The notes: a model not told the origin generated them from the letters alone. Positions 35,912 to 45,442 are shown, counted from the first letter of the stretch. The stretch is DNA of 52,238 nt from Thermoplasmata archaeon (GCA_021797735.1 JAJZZE010000004.1:1-52238), one strand, 5' to 3'. Program-made: numbers and translations.

Positions 35912-37069
35912 ATGGAATCGGATAAAACGGTATATATAATTGATGCAAAACGAACACCTATTGGAAAACGCAACGGATCATTAAAGGATGTTCACCCCGT
36001 TGACCTTTTAGGCAATTTAATAAAAGAAACTGTAAAAATGAATAGCATTAATCCTGAGAACATAGACGATGTTATTGCAGGATGTGTGGACCAGATCGGC
36101 AACCAGGCCATAAATATAGCAAGAAATGCATGGCTATCGGCGGGATTTCCTGAATCGGTGCCTGGAGTTACGGTGGACAGGCAGTGTGGTTCTAGCCTGC
36201 AGTCACTTCAATTTGCAGCAAATGGAATTGTAGCAAAAGATTATGGCATGGCAATTGCATGTGGTGTGGAATCCATGACAAGAGTGCCCATGTTCAGCAC
36301 AATAAATGAATATACACCGATTACTGACTCACTGCGCAGCAGGTACGGGCTTTCGGACGAATGGTTCAGCCAGGCAAAGGGAGCAGAAATTATAGCAAAA
36401 AAATATAATATATCCCGGCAGGATATGGACCTGCTGAGCTATAATAGCCATACCAGGGCGAACAGAGCCAGGGAAATATTTGCCAGGGAAATTATTCCAG
36501 TTAAAAGCGATGAAAAGATAATACTAAAGGAGGATGAGGGCGTAAGGCAAAACCCTGATTTAGAGAAAATGAATTCTCTGGCATCACCATTTCCGGGTAT
36601 AACTATGATTACTGCAGGCAATTCCAGCCAGATATCCGATGGTGCCAGCATGGCAATACTGGCAGGCCAGGAGGCGGTGGATAAATTTTATTTAAAGCCA
36701 CGGGCAAAAATAATAGCTACGGGTGCTGTGGCTGTTGATCCCGTAGCCATGCTTGAGGGTCCCATACCGGTGACAGAGAAACTGTTAAAGCGTTCGGGCA
36801 GGGATATAGGAGACATAGATGTTTTTGAGGTAAATGAGGCCTTTGCATCAGTGGTCCTTGCATGGGAAAAAGAATTGAAAGTATCGCCAGAAAAGGTAAA
36901 TATTAACGGAGGTGCCATAGCACTTGGACACCCCCTTGGTGCTACTGGCACACGTATTATTTCCACAATGCTGAACATTCTTGAAACTGAGAAAATGAAA
37001 ACCGGGCTCATAGCAATATGCGAGGGCGGGGGGATGGCCAATGGAGCTATAATTGAGCGACTTGAATAA
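35912..37069 (+). CDS. Acetyl-CoA C-acyltransferase (thiolase)
   Basis: A 385-residue thiolase that cleaves 3-ketoacyl-CoA with CoA, or condenses two acetyl-CoA. C92 in DRQCGSSLQS is the acylated cysteine. NEAFASVVLAW, the GGAIALGHPLGATGTR histidine motif and CEGGGMANG with the second cysteine are all intact. It has the bacterial/eukaryotic type motifs, and no DUF35 or HMG-CoA synthase gene lies beside it, unlike the archaeal mevalonate thiolase. A degradative role, together with the enoyl-CoA hydratase 0.6 kb further on, is more likely. Some substrate breadth is expected. Confidence 0.9.
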   Translation: MESDKTVYIIDAKRTPIGKRNGSLKDVHPVDLLGNLIKETVKMNSINPENIDDVIAGCVDQIGNQAINIARNAWLSAGFPESVPGVTVDRQCGSSLQSLQFAANGIVAKDYGMAIACGVESMTRVPMFSTINEYTPITDSLRSRYGLSDEWFSQAKGAEIIAKKYNISRQDMDLLSYNSHTRANRAREIFAREIIPVKSDEKIILKEDEGVRQNPDLEKMNSLASPFPGITMITAGNSSQISDGASMAILAGQEAVDKFYLKPRAKIIATGAVAVDPVAMLEGPIPVTEKLLKRSGRDIGDIDVFEVNEAFASVVLAWEKELKVSPEKVNINGGAIALGHPLGATGTRIISTMLNILETEKMKTGLIAICEGGGMANGAIIERLE

Positions 37070-37198
37070 AATTAACAATGCTTTTGCGTTTATTCTGAAA
37101 ATAACCCAATTTTATAGTTTTTGTTAGGAAAAATCCTATTCATTGCCCCTGAACATTCTTCTACTGTCCTCAAAATTTTTCCAGAGAAATGAAGTGAA

Positions 37199-37350
37199 TC
37201 ATTTAGCACAGGTGACAGTAGAGTATTCCGTATCTGTTTTCTCCATATAGTATTTTATTCTACCAGGATGTATGCCACCTGATGATAATATCTCTAACAC
37301 TGTACCGTTTGATAATTTCCTGAGGTATTTATTTTTTATCTGGGTATATT
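37199..37350 (-). pseudogene. Fragment of an IS630-family transposase gene
   Basis: On the minus strand the frame reads YLRKLSNGTVLEILSSGGIH followed by PGRIKYYMEKT, nearly identical to residues about 142-170 of the intact IS630 transposase at 18.7 kb. The DNA matches it at about nine bases in ten over 37230-37322. The frame stops at 37199. Neither catalytic region nor ends remain attached. The bases further left on the plus strand (37130-37190) may come from the transposase's later part, joined by an internal deletion. The 69-codon frame at 37329-37538 partly overlaps this debris and is not counted as a gene. Confidence 0.7.
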
Positions 37351-37651
37351 GTTACATTATTATATAACTCCTTTAAAATACTAAATAAATATATGTAACC
37401 AGGTGTAACCAGCAATTGGTAACGACCTATAGCATTTAAATACAAAATCTTACTGTATCCTATGTACTCTGGGTTGACTGTAATACATTTCAGCAGTTGC
37501 CGGGTTAATTCATTCTCCCGAACCTCTCCAGAGTACATTTTCCATATTAAATAATAAATTCTTAGACCCTATATTCTGCACATAATAAACCTAATAGCGT
37601 GGCACAGAATTATTATTCACGGGTAGGCACAGATTAAGTGGAGAAACGGAT

Positions 37652-38386
37652 TTATTTTTTATTCATAAACATTTTCTCTCTCTCTTTTGCTGATGGTGTC
37701 GTGACCATAAAAGAGAGTTCTGTAATGGCTTTTTCCAGTAGTCTTTTATCCTTTCTGGTCCATGATTTGATAGATTTTATGGATTCTGGAGCAATTTTAT
37801 CTATGGAAGATATCACCTCATTGAGTTTATCATTAAGTTTTTCTTTAGGTGAAATATAATCCACTATTCCTATTTCCTTTGCCTCATTTGCATTTATTTC
37901 CTCACCGGTTAATAATAATCTCATAATCTTTCTACCAAGTGTTTTATAACCTATTGTTACTGCCATCGGCGGTATTAGTCCGAGTTTTCCCTCGGGAATT
38001 GAAAATTTTGCATCACTTGAAGCTATGACTATGTCTGATAAAAGCAGAATCTCACAGCCACCACCATAGGCTAAGCCATTAACCAGGGAAATAAGTGGCT
38101 TTTTTAAATCTATCATCGCCTCTACTGCATTAGATATGCTATTAAAAAACTTTTCACTCTGCTGGACTCCATCGATACCGTACATTGCATTGATATCATC
38201 ACCGGTGGAAAATGCCCGGCCACTCCCGGTTAAAACTATGATTTTTGTTCCATCATTATCTGCCCTTATCAATAAATTATATAACTGATTCCACGAGTCA
38301 TAATCCAGTGCATTTAACTTATTTGCCCGGTTTAATATTATCCATGATATATAACCATCATTTTTATAAATCACTTTATCTTCCAT
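37652..38386 (-). CDS. Enoyl-CoA hydratase/isomerase family protein
   Basis: A 244-residue crotonase-fold enzyme adding water to 2-enoyl-CoA, or a related isomerase. FNSISNAVEAMIDLKKPLIS leads to the oxyanion strand GLAYGGGCEILLLSD with the first glutamate, and KFSIPEGKLGLIPPMAVT carries the second, so the hydratase pair is kept. I start at the ATG at 38386 (MEDKVIYKN), preceded by GAGGGCTT; the upstream ATG would add nine residues that do not fit the family. It faces the thiolase gene across IS debris and could act with it in short-chain acyl-CoA oxidation. Confidence 0.85.
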   Translation of the reverse strand: MEDKVIYKNDGYISWIILNRANKLNALDYDSWNQLYNLLIRADNDGTKIIVLTGSGRAFSTGDDINAMYGIDGVQQSEKFFNSISNAVEAMIDLKKPLISLVNGLAYGGGCEILLLSDIVIASSDAKFSIPEGKLGLIPPMAVTIGYKTLGRKIMRLLLTGEEINANEAKEIGIVDYISPKEKLNDKLNEVISSIDKIAPESIKSIKSWTRKDKRLLEKAITELSFMVTTPSAKEREKMFMNKK

Positions 38387-38528
38387 AAGCCCTCTATGAT
38401 CATGAGATAACACAACATATAATTTTTTTGATTCTTGGAATATCTACTTTATAGAATAATTAAAAAATAATTCTGGATAATTGGTATGGAACACATAGAA
38501 AAATATTTACGGTGTAATTAAATGTATA

Positions 38529-39821
38529 ATGGATAAACTAATGGTTAAAGATTTACTTATTCTTACAGTTCTTACGGGTTTAACGTTGATATCATTTATT
38601 TACTATATATTAAATGTCTATTATTCTACAAATTATAAACAGGTAAAAAATTCAAATAATATTAATTTAAACAATACAATGATCCTTATTCCTGTATATA
38701 AGGAGGATGTAGAAACATTTGAAAATGTTATAAGGGCAGTAAAATATCAGGGTGTCAGGTTTATTGTTGTTGGTGATGGTATCGACAGCAATGAACCATA
38801 CAGGTCAATAACAGAAAAGTATGGTGGCAAATTCATTTTAAAGGATCATGGTGGTAAGAGAAAAGCACTTGCAGAGGGTATGAAATATGTGGATACAGAT
38901 TATGTAATGTTTGTTGACAGTGATACAGTGATACCTACCAATGCAATGAAGGATATGCTAACAAACTTTAAGGATAATGTGGCAGGTGTGGGTGTCAATA
39001 TAAAAATGAAGAATGATAATACAGTAATTTCATACGCATCTGAATTTATAGAAAGAACCAAGGAAGTTATATTCAGGGCAATGTCATATCATGGAAGCAT
39101 TATTGTTGTGGATGGGAGATGTGCATTATACAGAACTGATGTGGTAAAAAATTATATACTGTCTCCGGCTTTTAAAGATAAGCAGGTTTTAGGCAAAACT
39201 ACAATTTCTGGTGATGATAGGGATTTAACAGGCTATTTAATCAAAAACGGATACAGGGTGGTTGAGGATTATAACATCTCTGTTGAAACTGATGCACAGA
39301 AGGATTTAAAAAAGTTTATGCACCAGCAGATTAGATGGGCAAGAAATGGCTGGTATTATTTCTTTAAAAACATGTTAAATGGCACATCAAAAAAGGCAGG
39401 GTGGTTTTATAACTTTGATATGCTTTATATGTATGTGATGCCGTTTCTTGGATTTTCGTTTTTATTATTCAGGTTATTTTTAATACTTAACCATTTCAGC
39501 CATTTTGATGGGGCATCATTTACAGAGCTTGAACATTACCTTATATTTAATATACTGCCCATGGGTGATAATCTGCCAAGGCTTGGCAGTTCCATACACA
39601 GTTTAGGAAAATTTTTGCTTTTTGTATTCATGGATAGATTAGCAACCTATTTAATGGGTATAGTAGGCAATTCAATATTTATATTAACGATAATGATTAA
39701 GGTACGGAAACAGAGATTAAAAACTTTAGGATACGGTGCTCTGGGCTTATTGATTATGTTCATAGCAAATATATATGGTTTTTTCACATTCTGGAAACAA
39801 TCAAAATGGATGAGTAGATAG
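38529..39821 (+). CDS. Membrane glycosyltransferase family 2 (hyaluronan/chitin synthase-like)
   Basis: A 430-residue processive-type glycosyltransferase. One membrane helix (about 8-30) precedes the GT-A domain with VVGDGIDS (80-87), MFVDSDTV (D130 and D132, the DxD-like pair), GDDRDLTGYL and QQIRWARNGW (the Q-x-x-R-W motif of processive enzymes). Three to four membrane helices follow. It would polymerise an activated sugar and move it across the membrane, for example as an exopolysaccharide. No other polysaccharide genes are nearby. The ATG follows a short AT-rich promoter. Confidence 0.85.
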   Translation: MDKLMVKDLLILTVLTGLTLISFIYYILNVYYSTNYKQVKNSNNINLNNTMILIPVYKEDVETFENVIRAVKYQGVRFIVVGDGIDSNEPYRSITEKYGGKFILKDHGGKRKALAEGMKYVDTDYVMFVDSDTVIPTNAMKDMLTNFKDNVAGVGVNIKMKNDNTVISYASEFIERTKEVIFRAMSYHGSIIVVDGRCALYRTDVVKNYILSPAFKDKQVLGKTTISGDDRDLTGYLIKNGYRVVEDYNISVETDAQKDLKKFMHQQIRWARNGWYYFFKNMLNGTSKKAGWFYNFDMLYMYVMPFLGFSFLLFRLFLILNHFSHFDGASFTELEHYLIFNILPMGDNLPRLGSSIHSLGKFLLFVFMDRLATYLMGIVGNSIFILTIMIKVRKQRLKTLGYGALGLLIMFIANIYGFFTFWKQSKWMSR

Positions 39822-39926
39822 AAATTCAATAATAATGTAATTTATGCCTTTATTAGCCATGTAAGGATATGAGTATTTAGGAAAATACATTTTTATATAC
39901 CGGCATAAGTTACTGATAAGTATTAT

Positions 39927-39983
39927 ATTAGTAAACTTGACCCAACTAAAAAGTAAAATATTAGTAAACTATACCTTACTAAT
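39927..39983. promoter_or_regulatory. Repeated ATTAGTAA sites before the first ATPase gene
   Basis: ATTAGTAA at 39960-39967 and TTACTAAT at 39976-39983 form an exact inverted repeat ending directly at the ATG at 39984. A third copy, ATTAGTAAACTTGACC, begins at 39927, 33 bases upstream in direct orientation. This spacing and placement look like an operator overlapping promoter and start. Confidence 0.5.
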
Positions 39984-41270
39984 ATGTTAATTGATAATAT
40001 TATTCAGTATAATACGTGGTGGGAAACTGGAAACATTGGCAATGACACGCCGATTGACCATAAAAGGAAATTATTTTATGATGTTATAAATTATATTAAA
40101 GACCGGCAGATACTTGTCATTTACGGTTTAAGAAGAACGGGGAAAACTACATTAATGTACCATATTATTGATTATTTATTGAAAAACGGCATTAACAAAT
40201 ATAATATACTGTATTTCTCGTTTGATTACCATAATGAAGAGTTAAAAAACATTATAGGTGAATATGAAAAATATATATTGAAAAATACTCTAATGATGGA
40301 AAATAGCAAAATATACATATTTCTTGATGAAATTCAGAAACTGGAAGACTGGCAAAACAAAATTAAAATTTATTATGACACATATAAAAATATAAAATTC
40401 ATAATCTCCGGCTCAGCATCAATTAATATAGAAAGAAATTCAAACGAAAGCCTTGCAGGAAGGATGTATGATTTTCTATTAAATCCCATGAATTTTCAGG
40501 AATTTCTGAACCTGAAAAACATAAAGTATGAGATGGACAACATTGTGCTATATAAGGATATGTTAGGTAAAGTATTTAATGATTATTTATTGAAAGGGGG
40601 GTTTCCAGAACTTATAGATGAAAACGATGATAAAAAAATAAAAAGATATATAAAAACAATTATAAACAGCATAGTGTTAATTGACATACCGGAAGAATTT
40701 CAAATAAAAAATATAGAATTATTAAAAAACATATTAAATATTATCGGCGATCAACCAGGCTTTATATTAAATTATGATTTACTGTCAAGGTCGTTTAATG
40801 TTTCAAAGGAGACATTAATTAATTATTTTTATTATCTTGACTATTCATTGATAATTCAACCGGTATTGAATATTAGAAAATCCTTTATTGCAACCTCCAG
40901 GAAAATGAAAAAAATATATTTTTATAATTCATCATTTTTATATAATTATAAGGCCATTATGGATTCCAATTATTATGGAAAACTAATAGAAAATTTTGTA
41001 ATGCAGCATTTAAATGCGAAATATTATTACAGGGAAAAAACCGACGAAATTGATTTTATCCTAAAGGATGATATTATAATACCTGTAGAGGTCAGATACA
41101 GGAAAAATATAAACACACAGAACTTTGTAAAAATATTGAAAAAACTAAATTTAAATTATGGGGTAATTATAAGCAATGATTTGTTTAAGGACGAAATTAT
41201 TGATGACATTAAAGTTAAAATTATACCTGTTTGGTATATGGCACTTATATCCCCTAAAGATTTAAAATAA
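39984..41270 (+). CDS. AAA ATPase with DUF4143-type C-terminal domain
   Basis: A 428-residue P-loop protein. Walker A YGLRRTGKTT lies at 47-56, Walker B IYIFLDEIQKL near 109-119, and sensor region FIISGSASINIERNS near 140. A winged-helix linker follows (about 245-290), then the C-terminal domain with YREKTDEIDFILKD...PVEVRYRK, where E-x-D...E-V-R retains most of a PD-(D/E)xK nuclease-like pattern. The family spreads in archaeal genomes, has no settled function, and is often linked to mobile regions. It is the first of three diverged paralogues within 8 kb. Confidence 0.8.
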   Translation: MLIDNIIQYNTWWETGNIGNDTPIDHKRKLFYDVINYIKDRQILVIYGLRRTGKTTLMYHIIDYLLKNGINKYNILYFSFDYHNEELKNIIGEYEKYILKNTLMMENSKIYIFLDEIQKLEDWQNKIKIYYDTYKNIKFIISGSASINIERNSNESLAGRMYDFLLNPMNFQEFLNLKNIKYEMDNIVLYKDMLGKVFNDYLLKGGFPELIDENDDKKIKRYIKTIINSIVLIDIPEEFQIKNIELLKNILNIIGDQPGFILNYDLLSRSFNVSKETLINYFYYLDYSLIIQPVLNIRKSFIATSRKMKKIYFYNSSFLYNYKAIMDSNYYGKLIENFVMQHLNAKYYYREKTDEIDFILKDDIIIPVEVRYRKNINTQNFVKILKKLNLNYGVIISNDLFKDEIIDDIKVKIIPVWYMALISPKDLK

Positions 41271-41272
41271 AT

Positions 41273-41443
41273 TGCCTTATTCGGGAAGTTGTTTCATCAT
41301 TCCCTGACCAAGCTCCAGCGATGAAGCTCTTCTATTTTAAATCTGTGGAGTTCAATTTAAGGTATATATTCAGGAAGATGAATAGTTACTTTAAATGCAG
41401 GGGCGGCATAGGGGAAATATTTACTGAGAAGTACATTTTATAA
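41273..41443 (+). pseudogene. C-terminal fragment of a mutator-type (IS256-like) transposase
   Basis: One frame reads IREVVSSFPDQAPAMKLFYF, then KSVEFNLRYIFRKMNSYFKC and ends EIFTEKYIL with TAA at 41441. Pro-Asp-x-Ala-x-Ala-Met-Lys-Leu-Phe-Tyr and the closing E-K-Y resemble the last 60 residues of archaeal mutator-family transposases. The catalytic part and the ends are missing. It lies directly after the first ATPase gene, showing that mobile DNA has inserted between the two ATPase paralogues. Confidence 0.55.
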
Positions 41444-41652
41444 ATACACAAAATTATGTACATGATCAATGTTGACCCAGTATAACACCTATAGATACAA
41501 AGGTTTTAAAATGGGGGATGTTATAGATGAGCTGTTGTTTGATAAGACCAGTGGAATTTTAACCGGTAACTTTTAATTTTTTGATGCTGATTTCTCAATC
41601 TCATCTCGTTTTGTAACATAGTATTTTTCAGTAAATCCAATAAAATATTATG

Positions 41653-41677
41653 AAATCACCCTACAGTAGGATGATTT
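41653..41677. promoter_or_regulatory. Near-perfect 25-base palindrome before the second ATPase gene
   Basis: The arms AAATCACCCTAC and GTAGGATGATTT pair at 11 of 12 positions around a single central base. A related half, AAATCACCCTGAATGGGAACG, starts at 41685. The two sites lie 57-80 and 30-50 bases before the ATG at 41734, around the expected promoter, and look like operators for a dimeric repressor. Confidence 0.5.
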
Positions 41678-41733
41678 TATATGTAAATCACCCTGAATGG
41701 GAACGATTATATATTTATTATAAATAATCACAT

Positions 41734-43050
41734 ATGAAGAGGCTTGAGGATTTTAAATTTGTAATAAGCAACTGGATGACATATAAAATACCGTATGTTA
41801 TGGATAGGTATATAACATTGCCAACAGATACATCAATGATAGTTGCAGTAACAGGCCCAAGAAGGGCGGGAAAAACCTTTTTATTATACGGTACAATATT
41901 AAAACTTGAAAAATTCATACCAGTGGAAAATATACTATATATAAATTTTGAGCATGAAAGGCTCAGGAATCTGGATGCAAATGATTTAAGTGACATAATT
42001 GTAGCTTATTATGAGATATCCAGAAACAACAAGGAGTTTCCCATATACCTGTTCCTTGATGAAATACAGACTGTTAAGGACTGGCACAAATGGATAAATA
42101 GAATATACGAATCTAAAAATTTCAGGATATATATTTCAGGCTCATCGTCAAAATTACTCTCCCTGGAACTTTCAACGGAACTGCGTGGCAGGAGTGTAGA
42201 CTATTTATTGCTCCCATTGAGCTTCCAGGAGTTTTTAATTTTTAATAAAATTCAGGTAGATATTGAGAATATTAATTTTTTAATTTACAGTGAAAAACAC
42301 GGCGAGTTAAATAAAATTTTAATGGAATATATTAAATATGGAGGTTTTCCTGAAGTTATACTGAACCCAGATTTAATGGATAAAATATTAATTTCGTATA
42401 TCCAAACAATAATTATAAAAGACGTGGGTGAAAGATTTAAAGTTGAACCCTCTGTATTATCAAATTTTTTTGATTATGCAATAAATTTATATTCAAAATA
42501 CATAAGTGGTGGAAAAATATATAATTACTTAAAAACGCTTAATTATAAAATTTCAAAGGAATTCCCATTAAATCTGATAGAATATTTTAAAGAAGTTTTT
42601 GCACTTTTTGAGGTTGAAATTGAGTCAAGGTCATTTAAAAATGCAAAACAATCCCCAAGAAAACTATACATAGTTGACAATGGAATAGTATATATGAAAA
42701 ATTTAAAGCCCGAGTATGGTAGGTTAATGGAAAACTGTGTATTTCTGGAATTATATAGAAGATCCGTGGCAATAACCAGATTCAAAATTAATTACTGGAA
42801 AGAATATGGGAAATCCGATGGGAAGGAGGTTGATTTCGTTCTGAAATATACTGATGGTTCCCGGGAATTAATAAATGTCACATACGCAATGTCACATGAT
42901 GATATAAAATCACGCGAAATAGATTCTTTATTCAGGGCAGAAAAGGATTTCGGTATTTCCCGGTTAACTATTATAACATGGGATTATTTTGAAAGGGGCA
43001 AAATAAATTTTATACCTTTATGGTACTGGCTTATTAATTATAAATATTAA
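41734..43050 (+). CDS. AAA ATPase, DUF4143-type paralogue
   Basis: A 438-residue P-loop ATPase. Walker A VTGPRRAGKTFLLY spans 39-52, Walker B FPIYLFLDEIQTVKDW lies near 98-113, and IYISGSSSKLLSLELSTELRGR is the sensor and arginine-finger region. The C-terminal domain has KEVDFVLKYTDGSRELINVTY: the nuclease-like ExK position is replaced by N-V-T, so cleavage activity is unlikely. A TATA-like box (TATATTTATTATAAATAA near 41709-41726) is close to the ATG. It follows a mutator-transposase fragment and is followed by a GNAT gene. Confidence 0.8.
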   Translation: MKRLEDFKFVISNWMTYKIPYVMDRYITLPTDTSMIVAVTGPRRAGKTFLLYGTILKLEKFIPVENILYINFEHERLRNLDANDLSDIIVAYYEISRNNKEFPIYLFLDEIQTVKDWHKWINRIYESKNFRIYISGSSSKLLSLELSTELRGRSVDYLLLPLSFQEFLIFNKIQVDIENINFLIYSEKHGELNKILMEYIKYGGFPEVILNPDLMDKILISYIQTIIIKDVGERFKVEPSVLSNFFDYAINLYSKYISGGKIYNYLKTLNYKISKEFPLNLIEYFKEVFALFEVEIESRSFKNAKQSPRKLYIVDNGIVYMKNLKPEYGRLMENCVFLELYRRSVAITRFKINYWKEYGKSDGKEVDFVLKYTDGSRELINVTYAMSHDDIKSREIDSLFRAEKDFGISRLTIITWDYFERGKINFIPLWYWLINYKY

Positions 43051-43224
43051 ATAAAATGCCCCACATTTCATAAAAATCTCTGCAGATAACCAGAACACAT
43101 ACGGTCAAATAAACATAACACAACGTATAATTATGGATAAAGCCATATATTGATTACAATAACATCCGAATTTGCCTGTATCTATGTAAACATCCGTGCA
43201 ATTCTATTTATATGCTGTGTGGTA

Positions 43225-43722
43225 ATGTCAACTTTAATGGTAATGTCTGTGAGGAAACTGAATGAATCAGAAGCGCATGCTGTGTCGGATATATCATCTT
43301 CCTCCTGGCACTCAACTTACAGGGAAATATACAGTAATGATTATATAGAAAGGTGGTTGGCTGATCACTACAGTGAAGAGGCAGTAAAAAAAGAAATAGA
43401 AAAATCCCTGCATGATGAGAAGCTGCTTTTTCTGGGAGCATTTGAGGATTCTATCTGTGTGGGTTTTATTGAATGTAATATATCCGGGAAAGGTGCCCAT
43501 TTACTTAGATTATACCTGAAACCAGATAAAATTGGACAGGGATATGGAAAAGGCCTTCTTCAAAATTTAGAAAAGCATTTTAAAAAATTTATGGTTAGAG
43601 AGTGCTTCCTTGAAGTGAATAGACTCAATTTACATGCAATATCATTTTATAAGCAGTTCGGATTTATAATCACCAATGATAGTGGAGAGGATTACATCAT
43701 GGTTAAGGACTACCGGCGATAA
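43225..43722 (+). CDS. GNAT family N-acetyltransferase
   Basis: A protein of about 160-165 residues that transfers acetyl from acetyl-CoA to an amine or protein N-terminus. The acetyl-CoA loop is LYLKPDKIGQGYGKGLLQNL (GQGYGKG), followed by ECFLEVNRLNLHAISFYKQFGF, the typical GNAT strand-helix end. A longer frame opens at 43150, but its first 25 residues do not fit the fold. ATGs at 43225 and 43243 both precede SVRKLNESEA. A TATA-like TATTTATATG near 43205-43214 favours a start in this range with little leader. The substrate is unknown. Confidence 0.75.
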   Translation: MSTLMVMSVRKLNESEAHAVSDISSSSWHSTYREIYSNDYIERWLADHYSEEAVKKEIEKSLHDEKLLFLGAFEDSICVGFIECNISGKGAHLLRLYLKPDKIGQGYGKGLLQNLEKHFKKFMVRECFLEVNRLNLHAISFYKQFGFIITNDSGEDYIMVKDYRR

Positions 43723-44024
43723 TTTTTTAATAACACAGATATTCAATTTAAGTCTACCTTCATTATTTTATTTATGCTGTATAGTTTTAAGGAATACTGA
43801 ATCACCACTGGAGTGGATAAATGCACATCAATTTCACCAGGTTTATTCCCACCGTCATGCCCGTCATTTAACAGGCAATTATACTGGCAACAGGAGTTTT
43901 ATGAATATACATAACTCCACGACGTTCCTCGACTAATATTAACATTTAGTTCATTTTTAATTATATACAGTTATTTTTATGTTTATAGCGTAAGACTTTT
44001 ATTTAATCAATTATTATAAGTAAT
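43723..44024. other. Intergenic stretch without a recognised gene
   Basis: About 300 bases between the GNAT and pRiA4b-type genes. Short open frames continue from the GNAT frame but contain no recognisable domain. The last 80 bases are AT-rich and act as a plausible promoter for the downstream gene (TATAGCG...TTATAAGTAATATG). Confidence 0.4.
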
Positions 44025-44642
44025 ATGGGAATACCAGCAGTAAGTAAATCCGGTAAAAAAGAAGAAAAGCAAAATGATATAAAAGTTTTTTCTATTAAAA
44101 TCAGCCTGAAGGGCATAAGACCAACAATATGGAGGCGGGTCGAGGTTCCATATGATTTCACACTGCACGAACTTCATCTGGTAATACAGGCTGCAATGGG
44201 ATGGGAAAATTACCACCTTTACAACTTCACTATTGGAAGGACGCGCTTCTCTGTTCCGTCAGATGAATGGCCCAGTGAGGATGAAAATTCAGAAAAGACC
44301 TATATCAATAAACTTGTTTTTATGGATAAAAGTGCCACAATGATATATGAATATGATTTTGGCGACGACTGGATACACACTGTAAAAATTGATAAAATCC
44401 TCCCCGCAAATAGAGATGTTGACTATCCAAGGTGTGTGTCGGGAAAAGGAGCCTGTCCACCAGAAGATTCAGGAGGCCCATATGGTTATTTAGGTATGCT
44501 CAATATCCTGGAGGACCCAAAAAATGATGAATATGATAGTATAAAGGACTGGATAGGTGAGGAGTTTGACCCCGAATATTTCAACCTTGAAGAAGCAAAC
44601 TACAGAGTGAATAATTATCTTGATATGGATTACGGTTTTTAG
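44025..44642 (+). CDS. Plasmid pRiA4b ORF-3 family protein
   Basis: A 205-residue protein of the IS1096-TnpR/pRiA4b ORF-3-like family. Diagnostic segments are KISLKGIRPTIWRRVEVPYD (24-43 region), LHLVIQAAMGWENYHLYNF, the YEYDFGDDWIHTVKID strand and the GKGACPPEDSGGPYGYLGML cysteine/Gly region. The family is frequent on plasmids and in mobile regions, and its biochemical role is unknown. Its presence between ATPase paralogues fits an accessory island. Confidence 0.85.
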   Translation: MGIPAVSKSGKKEEKQNDIKVFSIKISLKGIRPTIWRRVEVPYDFTLHELHLVIQAAMGWENYHLYNFTIGRTRFSVPSDEWPSEDENSEKTYINKLVFMDKSATMIYEYDFGDDWIHTVKIDKILPANRDVDYPRCVSGKGACPPEDSGGPYGYLGMLNILEDPKNDEYDSIKDWIGEEFDPEYFNLEEANYRVNNYLDMDYGF

Positions 44643-44907
44643 GCCAGAATACAGTGTATTCCGTTACATCCATTGACAACTTGTTTATCCAGTTAAACCT
44701 GTTTGATTTACACTGTCTGTGCATTAAAAATGCCCATACCATGTCCACTATAACGTATCTGGCTTACCATAATCTGTTTTGATGTTTTAGTTATACCGGG
44801 AAGAGATTATAGGGGAAACAGTAATTATGTACGCTGGGCAAATAATAAATATTCAAACCGGATAGAAGATCAGTGCCTGTTTAGTTTGTGTGTATTAGAA
44901 TATAGGC

Positions 44908-45261
44908 ATGCAGGTGGCAATATTGAGTATTAGCAGACGTGATATTGAAATATCCGCAGCAGTTGTGATGGGCACAGCTGCATACGTTCATTACCTACAG
45001 TTATTTATTTTGAAGGATACGTTACCGACACTAATTGCTGGCATAATATTTGGAACAATCTATCTTTTCATAGCTGCTGGATTGTCAAAAGGCTTTAAAA
45101 TATTTTACCTGTTAGGCATAATATTTCCATTTCTGGGTGCTTCACTTGCGGTTGTACGGCTTCATGTTTACGGGTTTGAAGTTTTCTCGGTTATAAATAT
45201 AGGATTTGATGTATTTGTTGTTCCGGCATGTATATATCTGTTATTAAAAAGCAGGAGGTAA
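44908..45261 (+). CDS. Small membrane protein of unknown function
   Basis: A 117-residue protein with four predicted membrane segments (about 12-34, 38-56, 62-85, 92-112) and a basic C-terminus (LLLKSRR), consistent with the positive-inside rule. No motif is recognised. The ATG is preceded by a weak promoter-like region. Amino acid composition is normal for a membrane protein, which supports it as a real gene, but it has no partner in an operon. Confidence 0.5.
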   Translation: MQVAILSISRRDIEISAAVVMGTAAYVHYLQLFILKDTLPTLIAGIIFGTIYLFIAAGLSKGFKIFYLLGIIFPFLGASLAVVRLHVYGFEVFSVINIGFDVFVVPACIYLLLKSRR

Positions 45262-45442
45262 AAAATTATGTTTCTCGATACCCGATACGGTAGCACAATT
45301 TTACTGCTCCTGTTAATACTTTGCTAAAACAGGCTGTTGATGTTTACCGGTAACTCTAATTTTAGACCAACCCTGTCTTATTTCCTGCCCTTACAGCCCG
45401 TATATCTATGATCTCTGATATGGTTATAAAAATATTTCAATT

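Noticed and set aside
37329-37538. A 69-codon frame on the minus strand between thiolase and enoyl-CoA hydratase genes
   Set aside because: It overlaps IS630 transposase debris in a different frame, has no domain and no clear ribosome binding site; probably incidental.
41469-41576. A 35-codon frame (MLTQYNTYRYKGFKMGDVID...) between the ATPase genes
   Set aside because: Too short and without recognisable homology; may be debris of the same mobile insertion, but I cannot support it.
41580-41660. Short minus-strand frame ending KYYVTKRDEIEKSASKN
   Set aside because: Only about 24 codons with no start; could be a gene remnant but not enough to claim.
43676-43936. An 86-codon plus-strand frame over the end of the GNAT gene
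   Set aside because: More than half lies outside any conserved pattern and it overlaps the GNAT gene out of frame.
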